From Dehalococcoidia bacterium (lineage in GTDB: Bacteria > Chloroflexota > Dehalococcoidia > UBA6926): a stretch of 7,876 nucleotides of DNA. The DNA is taken from the NCBI GenBank assembly GCA_030754805.1, contig JASLZO010000045.1:1-7876 (forward strand), in the 5' to 3' direction. Positions 1 through 6,503 of this stretch are shown piece after piece. The stretch's first letter is position 1; every line of letters begins with the position of its first letter. Below the pieces are notes generated by a model. The model saw only the letters and a program-made list of their open reading frames with translations, ran no database searches and was not told where the DNA came from. The translations under genes and the position numbers were made by a program.

Positions 1-790
1 CCGCCGACTGGATGCCCGTACGTTCGAAGTTCAGGGTGGTCATCGCCGCATACCATCCCCGATTCATCTCGCCGATGATGTTCCGCTTCGGGACGCGAAC
101 CTCGTCCATGAAAACCTCGTTCCATCGGCGCTGTCCGAAGAAATCGAACAACGGCCGCATGGCGATGCCGGGGAAGAGATTGCCACTCTCGTCTCGCAGC
201 GGCATCGCCAAGTAAGTGATCCCGCGGTGTTTCGGCGCATCGGGGTCGGTTCGGACGAGGACGTGGTACCAATCGGAGTGGTTGGAGTCCGACGTCCAAA
301 TCTTCTGACCGGTAACGACGATGTCATCTCCGTCCTCGACGCCGCGCGTCTGCAGGCTTGCGAGGTCGGTGCCGGCGTTGGGTTCGCTATACCCCTGCGC
401 CCAATCGATGTCGGCGCTGGCCATTTTTGGCAGCAGTTGCTTCTGCAGCCAGTCGCTGCCGTGGATCATGATCACGCCAGAGACGTTGGTCGCGGGGTGG
501 CCGCCAGGGGCGTCGGCGTAGGCGAGTTCCTCGCTATAGACGAACTGCTTTCCGAACGGTGCGTTCTGACCGCCCCATTCGGCCGGCCAGTGCATGGTCC
601 ACCAGCCCTTTTCGATCAGCTTCTTCTGGAAGACGTGGGCCTTGGCCTTGATGCCGTCGTTCACGGCGTCGTAGGCCCGGATGTCCAGTGTGTGGACGTG
701 GAGATCCTTCCCGGTATCCCAATTGGCCCGGACAAATTCACGGACCTCTCCGCGGAATTTCTCGTCCTCCGATGAAAGGCGGAAATCCAT
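1..790 (-). CDS. Acyl-CoA dehydrogenase, N-terminal 263 residues (cut by left edge)
   Basis: This is a flavoprotein of the acyl-CoA dehydrogenase family, which oxidises an acyl-CoA to the 2,3-enoyl-CoA with FAD and normally passes the electrons to ETF. Reading from the ATG at 790-788 there are 263 codons with no stop before the window edge. The start MDFRLSSEDEKFR and the following ~110 residues form the helical N-terminal domain, including WPAEWGG at residues 68-74. The middle beta domain carries YSEPNAGTDLASL (134-146) and the FAD-contacting KIWTS (163-167), then a VFMDEVRVP segment (226-234) and the ERTG turn (256-259). Family members are usually ~380-400 residues, so about a third, including the C-terminal helical domain, lies outside. 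It follows the molybdenum gene on the same strand after 98 bases. A perfect hairpin sits 12 bases before the start and the ribosome site (GGGGG) is weak. The substrate cannot be told from this part. Confidence 0.94.
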   Translation of the reverse strand, partial: MDFRLSSEDEKFRGEVREFVRANWDTGKDLHVHTLDIRAYDAVNDGIKAKAHVFQKKLIEKGWWTMHWPAEWGGQNAPFGKQFVYSEELAYADAPGGHPATNVSGVIMIHGSDWLQKQLLPKMASADIDWAQGYSEPNAGTDLASLQTRGVEDGDDIVVTGQKIWTSDSNHSDWYHVLVRTDPDAPKHRGITYLAMPLRDESGNLFPGIAMRPLFDFFGQRRWNEVFMDEVRVPKRNIIGEMNRGWYAAMTTLNFERTGIQSA

Positions 791-802
791 TGGTACCCCC
801 AA

Positions 803-821
803 GCTCCCGTCGTTCGGGAGC
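803..821 (-). repeat. Perfect 7-bp hairpin in the acyl-CoA dehydrogenase leader
   Basis: GCTCCCG (803-809) and its exact inverted copy CGGGAGC (815-821) flank a 5-base loop. On the minus-strand transcript the stem ends 12 bases before the start codon at 790 and is followed by TTGGGGG rather than a T-run. It is therefore not a standard intrinsic terminator. It could set RNA stability or partly mask the ribosome-binding area, but that is inference. Confidence 0.5.
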
Positions 822-888
822 GAACCTGAAATAGGCTAGTCCCTCTCGGCGGCTGAGACAACCGCCTCGGTTCAGGTCCTCCCCATGA

Positions 889-3147
889 TTATCCGAGGCT
901 TCTGAGTTCGCGGTAGACCTTTTCTGCCGTCAATGGCAAGACGGTAACGCGAACCCCTATCGCGTCGGCGATGGCGTTGGCGATGGCCGCAGGGGCAAGG
1001 ACGATTGGCATGTCACCGACCCCACGGACCTTGTATGGGCCGTTCCCGACATCCGAGTCCAGGATGGCCATTTCAAATTCAGGAATGTCACGGATATTCG
1101 GGATCTTGTAATCGGCAAGCGTTGGGTTCGTGACCCGACCGTCTTCGAGACGCAGTTCCTCGGTCATCGCCTGGCCGATGCCCTGGATGGACCCGCCCTC
1201 GATCTGGCCCTCGAAGTTCGTCAGGTTGACGACCCGTCCGGTCTCATGGGTCGCGGTGTACTTCACGAGATTGACTTCACCGGTCTCGGGGTCCACCTCG
1301 ACTTTCGCAACGTGAACGGCGAACGATACGTATGCGGTGTCCCGAGGTTCGTCCGTACTGCCACGCCCAACGACCGGTTCCCCGTTGCGTCCGGCAATCT
1401 CGCCCAGAGCGACGCTTTCGCCCGTCGGTTCATGGACTACCTTTCCGTTGGCGAACCGGAGGCGCTCCTCGGCCCAGCCGAAATACTCGGCCGCGAGGCG
1501 ACCGATCGAGTCCCTAGCGTTGATGGAGGCGTCGAACGCAGCTTGAGTCATGGTTCGGGCGCCGCGCTGGCCGCCGACGCCCCAGTCCCGGGGCCCCCGC
1601 GTGTCCCAGGGGACGACCTGAACTCCCTCCGGGTCGACTCCGAGTTCCTCAGCGATGATCTGTGCCAGCATCGTTCCGGTCCCAACGCCCGGGTCGAACA
1701 CTGACATGTTGGCGACGATGGTCCCGTCCTCGTGGATATTCACGGCAGCATGAGTGTCAAAGCCGGTGTCGGTCGCCTCGTGAACGGCGATGCCATAGCC
1801 GACATTGTCAGGACGCGGGTCGTGGTACCCGGAGACCTCGGCGGCCCGGTGGAGGGTCTCTGTGAGCCGGACCCGCTGATGATCCTCGGCGCCTGGAGAT
1901 GACTGGGGTTTCCAGGCACCGTGGTCAACGACCTGGTCAGCGGACGTGATGGCATTCGTTAGTCGGAGGTCAAGCGGGTCCATGCTGATCTCGGTTGCGA
2001 GCACGTCGAGATGAGACTCGCTTGCGAAGAGCGCCTGGATGATTCCGGGTCCTCGGAAGTATCCGCCCGGGACGGTGTTCGTATACGCCTGATGACCCAC
2101 GATGCGGACGCTAGGGATGCGATACGAGTTCACCATTGTGGTCCCCAGCAGCCCGCCGAGAACCGGTACGGGCGCGTAGGCCGCGTAGCCCCCGGTTGGG
2201 AACCAGCCCTCCGCGTCCCAAGCGGTCAACGTGCCGTCGCGCTTGACCCCGGCCTTTATACGGATTTCTGAGGCGTGTCGGGGGTTCATGGCGGAAAGCT
2301 CTTCGGAGTAGTCCATCACGTACTTGACGGGGCGCCCAGTCACCTTTGCGAGGAAGTAACAGACGACCGCCGCTGAAACATCAAACTTCCCGCCGAACGC
2401 TCCCCCGACTTGCGCAAAATTGATGTGGACGTCCTCCCGCGCGACATCCATGAGGCGGGCCATGTGGACCCTTCGTGCGGTGGGTGCCTGAGTGGAGGTC
2501 CAGACATCAACCTTTCCGTTGGTGTCGATCATGACGGTCGACGAATGGGCCTCGAGATATGCCTGGTGCATGCGTGGGGTCTGATAGGTGCGTTCGATCA
2601 CCACGTCTGCTTCCGCGAAGCCCTGTTCGAGATCGCCCCACCCGTGGCTCGTGGCTCCGTACTCGTTCGATGGCTCTCCGAGTTCCGGGACCCCTCGGTA
2701 GGTGTCGAAGTCCGGGTGGAGCACCGGTGCTCCGGCGGCAATCGCGTCCTGCGTGGTCAGGAGTGCCGGCAGTTCCTCGTACTCAACTTCGATCAGGGCG
2801 AGAGCGCGTTCTGCGATGTCGGCGTCGTCCGCCGCGACGACCGCGACCTTGTCTCCGATAAAGCGCAATCTGTCCCACGATGCGAGCAGAGGCTCATCGA
2901 CGAACATGTTCCCGTGCCGAAGGCCCTCAACGTCGGAACCCGTCAGGATCGCATGGACACCGGGCAGGCTTCGCGCGGCCCCAACGTCGATTCGCGAAAC
3001 ACGGGCATGGGGCAGTGGGCTCCGGAGAAAGCGGCACCAGAGAGTCCCTTCGGGCATGACGTCGACGGCATATTCTGCCGCTCCCGTGACCTTCTCGCGA
3101 CCGTCAGTTCTCCGTACGCGGCTGCCGATAACGCTCCGCTGTATCAT
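889..3147 (-). CDS. Molybdopterin-binding (large) subunit, xanthine dehydrogenase/aldehyde oxidase family
   Basis: This 752-residue protein is the molybdenum-cofactor subunit of a hydroxylase of the xanthine dehydrogenase/CoxL family, cytoplasmic with no signal peptide. The N-terminal a/b-hammerhead domain spans roughly residues 15-130 (KVTGAAEYAVD at 19-29, FIGDKVAVVAADD at 96-108). Cofactor-binding motifs follow: VGGAFGGK (247-254), GGYFRGPG (361-368), the GVGTGT loop (487-492), GQRGARTM (526-533) and GQIEGGSIQGIG (647-658). The C-terminal motif reads RGVGDMP (708-714), with Asp712 where the family normally has its catalytic Glu. The GQG-type loop has Val488 instead of Gln. The reading frame extends 11 codons upstream to a GTG at 3180, but the ATG at 3147 has GGAGG four bases before it and begins MIQRSVIGSRVRR, as relatives do, so I prefer it. 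No FAD or 2Fe-2S partner gene is adjacent in the window. The substrate is unknown; xanthine itself should not be assumed. Confidence 0.93.
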   Translation of the reverse strand: MIQRSVIGSRVRRTDGREKVTGAAEYAVDVMPEGTLWCRFLRSPLPHARVSRIDVGAARSLPGVHAILTGSDVEGLRHGNMFVDEPLLASWDRLRFIGDKVAVVAADDADIAERALALIEVEYEELPALLTTQDAIAAGAPVLHPDFDTYRGVPELGEPSNEYGATSHGWGDLEQGFAEADVVIERTYQTPRMHQAYLEAHSSTVMIDTNGKVDVWTSTQAPTARRVHMARLMDVAREDVHINFAQVGGAFGGKFDVSAAVVCYFLAKVTGRPVKYVMDYSEELSAMNPRHASEIRIKAGVKRDGTLTAWDAEGWFPTGGYAAYAPVPVLGGLLGTTMVNSYRIPSVRIVGHQAYTNTVPGGYFRGPGIIQALFASESHLDVLATEISMDPLDLRLTNAITSADQVVDHGAWKPQSSPGAEDHQRVRLTETLHRAAEVSGYHDPRPDNVGYGIAVHEATDTGFDTHAAVNIHEDGTIVANMSVFDPGVGTGTMLAQIIAEELGVDPEGVQVVPWDTRGPRDWGVGGQRGARTMTQAAFDASINARDSIGRLAAEYFGWAEERLRFANGKVVHEPTGESVALGEIAGRNGEPVVGRGSTDEPRDTAYVSFAVHVAKVEVDPETGEVNLVKYTATHETGRVVNLTNFEGQIEGGSIQGIGQAMTEELRLEDGRVTNPTLADYKIPNIRDIPEFEMAILDSDVGNGPYKVRGVGDMPIVLAPAAIANAIADAIGVRVTVLPLTAEKVYRELRSLG

Positions 3148-3151
3148 TCCC

Positions 3152-3156
3152 CCTCC
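3152..3156 (-). promoter_or_regulatory. Ribosome binding site deciding the molybdenum-subunit start
   Basis: The minus strand reads GGAGGGGGA immediately before the ATG at 3147. The core GGAGG at 3156-3152 is four bases from the start codon. The alternative GTG at 3180 lies upstream of this site, so the site supports the shorter protein. Confidence 0.7.
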
Positions 3157-3319
3157 AAGGCTTAGAAAGGCAAAGCGCACGCCGATTCGAGTTTCGCACC
3201 TACCGGGCTGATGAGGAACTTGGGCGGGTTAAGGCTCCCCACGGTTGCGACATCATAATGGGCCGTGGATATACTCATCGTTCTAGAATAATTGAATTCG
3301 GTTGGCCCGAACTCTTTCT

Positions 3320-3324
3320 GGAGG
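3320..3324 (+). promoter_or_regulatory. Ribosome binding site of the etfB remnant
   Basis: GGAGG lies ten bases before the ATG at 3335, so the translation start of the broken etfB gene is still intact. The divergent gap 3148-3334 has only weak promoter-like matches on the plus strand: TTGCGA at 3245-3250 with TATACT at 3270-3275 (19-base spacing), and an isolated TAGAAT at 3284-3289. I do not call a promoter there. Confidence 0.5.
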
Positions 3325-3334
3325 CCCTAGCCGA

Positions 3335-3436
3335 ATGCACATCGTCGTATGCGTGAAACAAACACCCGTGGCTGGCGAAATGCGCCTGGACGAGGAGACG
3401 AAAACACTCCCCCGTGTGGAGGTGCCGAGAACCTAG
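3335..3436 (+). pseudogene. etfB: Electron transfer flavoprotein beta subunit, 5' fragment
   Basis: A 33-codon reading frame begins MHIVVCVKQTPVAGEMRLD, the characteristic start of ETF beta subunits (first beta strand of the AMP/FAD-type nucleotide-binding fold), and continues ETKTLPRVEVP. The similarity stops there and a TAG follows at 3434. A full EtfB has about 250-260 residues, so roughly 90 percent is missing. From 3418 the same DNA, in another frame, encodes the C-terminal part of EtfA. In an intact genome etfB and etfA are adjacent, so a single internal deletion removing most of etfB and the front of etfA explains the arrangement. Its ribosome site survives, so a 33-residue peptide could still be made, but I infer no function for it. 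Confidence 0.83.
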
Positions 3437-3762
3437 GTCCGGTGCGTCGATTGGCAGAAGCGGTTGACGGAGCGCTGGCTGGATCGTTGCGAGTGACAAC
3501 GAATCGATGGGGCCCGGCACAAATGCAGGTCGGGTTCACAGGCAGGGCCGTCGCCCCGCGCTTCTAATATCGCGATAGCGGTGTCCGGCCAACCAAACCA
3601 CACTTCGGTGCCTGAAAAGCCGAGCACATCATTGCGATCAACAACGATCCCGAGGCACCGATCTTCAAGTCGGCAGATTTCGGAGTTGTTGGCGACTGGT
3701 CGGAAATCGTTCCCGCGCCCACCCGGGAGTTCCTCGCCGCTAGGGGCCGCGCAGAACACTGA
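3418..3762 (+). pseudogene. etfA: Electron transfer flavoprotein alpha subunit, 3' fragment with two frameshifts
   Basis: This is the C-terminal FAD-binding part of EtfA, about 115 codons of the ~315-325 usual. Three blocks are recognisable. Frame one, 3418-3567, gives GGAENL, then LAEAVDGALAGSLRVTTNR and QMQVGFTGRAVAPR (family pattern QVGxTGK). A one-base shift near 3565-3568 moves to a second frame, 3569-3615, with IAIAVSGQPNH (family pattern YIAIGISGxxQH). A second shift in the AAAA tract at 3615-3618 restores the first frame for 3619-3762, giving AEHIIAINNDPEAPIF and FGVVGDWSEIVPA up to the TGA at 3760. Without the shifts, stops at 3565 and 3613 interrupt the frame. There is no start of its own. 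It ends 15 bases before the end of the convergent MFS gene. EtfA normally pairs with EtfB to carry electrons from acyl-CoA dehydrogenases to the quinone pool, so this copy cannot. Confidence 0.87.
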
Positions 3763-3777
3763 GCCCCAAGGATCTCG

Positions 3778-5088
3778 TCAGTCAATCTGACGAACGATGG
3801 CCGAAGACGACCACATGAGCGCCGTGGTCGCGATGCATCCAAGACCGAAGAAGATCTGCGCGGGTTGAGGGCCGATGCTGGCGGCCAGGAATCCGGCGAG
3901 CGTTCCGCCGACAGCCGTCATCGCGCGATCGAGGCTGAGTAGCGCAATCATCCGACCCCGCATGCTCTCCGGCGCAAGCTCCACCAACAGCGCATTGATA
4001 AGCGGGAAGAACGCCGACTGGCCAATCCCAAGCAGGAACACGACCGCGAAGGCGAGGATCACCGCCTGGAATGTTGGCAGATAGGTGACACCAGAGAGGA
4101 GGATCAATAGCGCACCAAAGACCGCGAGCAAGACAAGCATCAACTTGCCACGATTCTTGCCGGGGCTGGTTGCTGCAAGAACGAGCGCGCCCAGCAGCCC
4201 TCCGACTCCCATGGTTCCCACGAGGAGGCCGAACCCTCCGTTTCCGATGTCCAGCACCTGGGTCGCGAACAACGGAGCGAACACTTGCATGAATGCCATG
4301 CCGAACATGAAGTAACCGAGGCCGACCATCAGTACGCCGCGGATGGATGGAGACTGCCACGCGTACCGCCACCCTTCTACGAGATCGGCACCCATCTGGC
4401 GCATGCCCTGATACCCGGAGCGATCGTGGTCGGGGACCCGGAGCATCCATGTGAACACGAGTGCGAACGCGTATGCGACCGCGATTGCAATGAACGGCGC
4501 CTCGAATCCCCAGAATCCGATCATCAAGCCGGCCGCGGACGCGCCGAAGATCCGCATGGCGGTCATGCTTCCTGTGCTCAACGCCATCGCGTTCACGATT
4601 AGATGCCTTGGGACGATGCTTGGAATCATCGCCCGTCGAGCTGGTTGATCGAACGCCATGGTGGCACCGCGCAAGAAGCTGAAGGCGTAGATATGCCAGA
4701 TTTCGAGTCGACCAGACACGATCAAAACCACGAACGCGATGCTGAGCGCCATGACGCTCACCTTGGTGACAACCAGGATGAGCCGCCGATTGAAGCTGTC
4801 CACGAGGACCCCGGCGATCAACCCGAATCCAACGGACGGGATGGTCCGCGCGAGAATGACCAACCCGAGATGAACGGCGGATCCGGTCAGGTCGAGGATG
4901 AGCAGCGGACGAGCGGTCTGTTCCAGCCAGAGCGCCGCGGCGTGGGTGATCTGGCCGAGCCAGAGGAGCGTGAAGTCGGGGTACCCGAGCGATGCGAAGA
5001 TTCCGCGCCAGGATTTCGGACCACCGGTGCTCCCGCGGCCCATTTCCGGCGTTTGATTGGGCTCTGGCCGCTGTTGAGCCTGGGTCAC
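3778..5088 (-). CDS. MFS permease, MFS_3 / EntS-like exporter type
   Basis: This 436-residue integral membrane protein belongs to the major facilitator superfamily. Hydrophobic segments are spread over the length as expected for 12 helices, in two halves separated by a charged loop around residues 218-248. The loop between helices 2 and 3 has the MFS motif-A form GVLVDSFNRR (93-102). FDQPARRAMIP (147-157) and PESMRGRMIAL (373-383) are typical of the MFS_3 group, which contains siderophore and drug exporters. The ~27 residues before RGIFASLGYPDF are polar and cytoplasmic. The called start is a GTG at 5088 with no clear ribosome site; an ATG at 5043 (residue 16) is a real alternative. It begins 38 bases after the MaoC gene on the same strand, so the two are probably co-transcribed. 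The transported compound cannot be inferred. Confidence 0.92.
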   Translation of the reverse strand: MTQAQQRPEPNQTPEMGRGSTGGPKSWRGIFASLGYPDFTLLWLGQITHAAALWLEQTARPLLILDLTGSAVHLGLVILARTIPSVGFGLIAGVLVDSFNRRLILVVTKVSVMALSIAFVVLIVSGRLEIWHIYAFSFLRGATMAFDQPARRAMIPSIVPRHLIVNAMALSTGSMTAMRIFGASAAGLMIGFWGFEAPFIAIAVAYAFALVFTWMLRVPDHDRSGYQGMRQMGADLVEGWRYAWQSPSIRGVLMVGLGYFMFGMAFMQVFAPLFATQVLDIGNGGFGLLVGTMGVGGLLGALVLAATSPGKNRGKLMLVLLAVFGALLILLSGVTYLPTFQAVILAFAVVFLLGIGQSAFFPLINALLVELAPESMRGRMIALLSLDRAMTAVGGTLAGFLAASIGPQPAQIFFGLGCIATTALMWSSSAIVRQID

Positions 5089-5126
5089 TTTGGGGAATTG
5101 GGAGGTCGCCGTGAGCGGGGTGTCGG

Positions 5127-5555
5127 CTAGTCCTCGTAAGCCTCGATCATGATGCGAGATTCGCCCTTGAGGACCTCGACGCCGTCCTGGTTCACCACAG
5201 TCGCCAACAGCGTTGCCTGGCGCCGTGGGGCGTTGGTGCTGATGACATTGAGTTTTGCGGTGACGGTGTCGCCGAGGTAGACGGGAGCCAGGAAATTCAA
5301 CGTTTGGCCCATGTAAATAACCACTTTCCCGGGCGCTACTTGGGTCCCGATCGCGGCCGAGATGACGCCGGCAGTTAGGATCCCGTGGGCTATACGTTTC
5401 TTGAAGCGGGTCCTGGCTGCCTGGGCATCGTCGAGGTGAATTGGCTGGTTGTCGCCGGACACTTGCGCGAAGGCTTCAACGTCCTCAGCCGTCAGAGTTT
5501 TCGAGAACTCATATGTCTTTCGGTCATCGATATCGAATGGTGCTTCGGTTGTCAT
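5127..5555 (-). CDS. MaoC-like (R)-specific enoyl-CoA hydratase
   Basis: This 142-residue single hot-dog domain protein resembles PhaJ/MaoC hydratases, which add water to trans-2-enoyl-CoA to give (R)-3-hydroxyacyl-CoA. The hydratase-2 motif is present as SGDNQPIHLD (33-42), keeping the catalytic pair Asp35 and His40. Gln37 replaces the Asn of the usual GDxNPxH pattern. The second conserved block AHGILTAGVISAAIG (56-70) and the strand YMGQTLNFLAPVYLGDTV (81-98) also match PhaJ-type enzymes. The length is right for a stand-alone PhaJ-like protein (~135-150). The ATG at 5555 is preceded by an eight-G run nine bases upstream instead of a classic GGAGG. It leads a probable operon with the MFS gene and is divergent from coaX. 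A role in fatty or branched acyl-CoA turnover alongside the acyl-CoA dehydrogenase is plausible but inferred; other MaoC-fold thioester hydratases cannot be excluded. Confidence 0.93.
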   Translation of the reverse strand: MTTEAPFDIDDRKTYEFSKTLTAEDVEAFAQVSGDNQPIHLDDAQAARTRFKKRIAHGILTAGVISAAIGTQVAPGKVVIYMGQTLNFLAPVYLGDTVTAKLNVISTNAPRRQATLLATVVNQDGVEVLKGESRIMIEAYED

Positions 5556-5605
5556 CGTCAGTTACCCCCCCCAGTGGTATTCACGGAGCCTCAGGCGCGA
5601 GGCCC

Positions 5606-5635
5606 AGTGTAGGGGGTGGCCAAGAACCGGTTCAA
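5606..5635 (-). promoter_or_regulatory. Candidate sigma-70 promoter for the maoC-MFS operon
   Basis: On the minus strand TTGAAC (5635-5630) and TACACT (5611-5606) are separated by 18 bases, four of six matches to each consensus box. Transcription would start near 5599, giving a leader of about 44 bases before the MaoC start at 5555. The -35 box lies inside the palindrome at 5627-5640. Confidence 0.35.
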
Positions 5636-5640
5636 ACCGG
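5627..5640. repeat. Palindrome in the maoC/coaX divergent gap, possible operator
   Basis: CCGGTT and AACCGG flank a two-base centre (CA), a perfect 6-bp inverted repeat. It covers the candidate -35 box of the maoC promoter and lies 79 bases before the coaX start. A dimeric repressor site is one reading; chance is another for a 6-bp arm. Confidence 0.35.
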
Positions 5641-5718
5641 CATCCGGGAGTAGGGAACACCGCCAAATCCTCGGAGCGCCCATATACAATGTGCTCCCGA
5701 GCGCAACCGGGCGAACAG

Positions 5719-6495
5719 ATGCTGCTGGCTATCGACATAGGGAACACAAACGTGGTCATGGGCCTTTTCCAGGACCAGGAAATCACCGCCACCTGGCGCA
5801 TCGGAACGGACATTCACCGGACGGCCGACGAGATTGTGGCGTTGATGCTGACACTGCTTCAGCATCGAGACCTCGACCCCTCCGCGGTTCACGCCGCGAT
5901 TCTCAGCAGCGTCGTCCCTCCGTTGACAGGACCGGTGCAAGAAGCATGTAAGCGATGCTTCGGCATCGAACCCCTCAGCGTCGAACACACCACGAAGACC
6001 GGGGTTGAGGTGCGGATCGAGAATCCTCGCGAGGCAGGCGCCGATCGGATCGTGAACTCCGCGGCTGCTCATGCGATGCACGGGACGGATGGCTCGCCGC
6101 TGATCGTCATCGACTTCGGCACGGCGACGACCTTCGACGCGGTTTCCGGAGACGGAGCATACTTGGGTGGTGCAATCGCGCCGGGAATCGGGCTCGCGAG
6201 CGAGGCCCTCTTCCAGCGCGCGGCGATGCTGCCCCGAATCGAACTACAGTTTCCCGAGACGATCGTCGGAAAGAACACCGCCCACGCGATGCAGGCGGGG
6301 ATCATGTTCGGGTACCTCTCCCTTGTCGAAGGGATCGTGAGCCGGATGAAGGGCGAACTGGGCGGGCACGCTCGCGTTGTGGCGACCGGTGGCCTGGCGG
6401 ACGTTGTTGGACGCCGGACCGGACTCGTCGACGTCATCGAACCTGACCTGACACTGCAGGGTCTGCAGTTGATCCACGAGATGAACCTGGCGTAA
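5719..6495 (+). CDS. coaX: Type III pantothenate kinase (CoaX)
   Basis: CoaX phosphorylates pantothenate to 4'-phosphopantothenate with ATP, the first step of coenzyme A synthesis, in the cytoplasm. The 258-residue length is normal. The ASKHA-fold signatures are all present: the phosphate-binding DIGNTNVVMGLF (6-17), SSVVPPLTG (63-71), GADRIVNS (107-114, with the catalytic Asp109), DFGTATTFD (132-140), GGAIAPGI (150-157) and VVATGGLA (220-227). The frame is open far upstream to 5449, but relatives begin MLLAIDIGNT, which selects the ATG at 5719. An ATG at 5689 would add ten unrelated residues. The ribosome site is poor. A TATACAAT sequence at 5683-5690 resembles a -10 box, without a matching -35. 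The gene is 22 bases from coaBC and clearly in operon with it. Type III kinases are not feedback-inhibited by CoA, unlike CoaA. Confidence 0.97.
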   Translation: MLLAIDIGNTNVVMGLFQDQEITATWRIGTDIHRTADEIVALMLTLLQHRDLDPSAVHAAILSSVVPPLTGPVQEACKRCFGIEPLSVEHTTKTGVEVRIENPREAGADRIVNSAAAHAMHGTDGSPLIVIDFGTATTFDAVSGDGAYLGGAIAPGIGLASEALFQRAAMLPRIELQFPETIVGKNTAHAMQAGIMFGYLSLVEGIVSRMKGELGGHARVVATGGLADVVGRRTGLVDVIEPDLTLQGLQLIHEMNLA

Positions 6496-6503
6496 TCGTC
6501 ATC

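Noticed and set aside
2410..3165. 251-codon plus-strand open frame inside the molybdenum subunit gene
   Set aside because: It is antisense to clearly conserved coding sequence, has no family motif and no ribosome site. It is a shadow frame.
3335..3762. Read as a novel small-protein gene or fused ETF
   Set aside because: The etfB part ends in a stop, the etfA part lacks a start and is out of frame with two shifts, so no fused protein can be made.
3763..3777. Terminator between the convergent etfA remnant and the MFS gene
   Set aside because: The 15-base gap has no stem or T-run on either strand, and nearby GC-rich stems (around 3711-3730) are short and lack a T-tract.
5629..5642. GGTTCAAACC looks like a tRNA T-arm
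   Set aside because: The flanking bases do not form a five-base T-stem around TTCAAAC, and no acceptor, D or anticodon arms are found nearby. It is better described as a plain palindrome.
5449..5718. 90-codon upstream extension of the CoaX frame
   Set aside because: The extra residues are unlike CoaX, overlap the MaoC gene on the other strand, and the family begins at MLLAIDIGNT.
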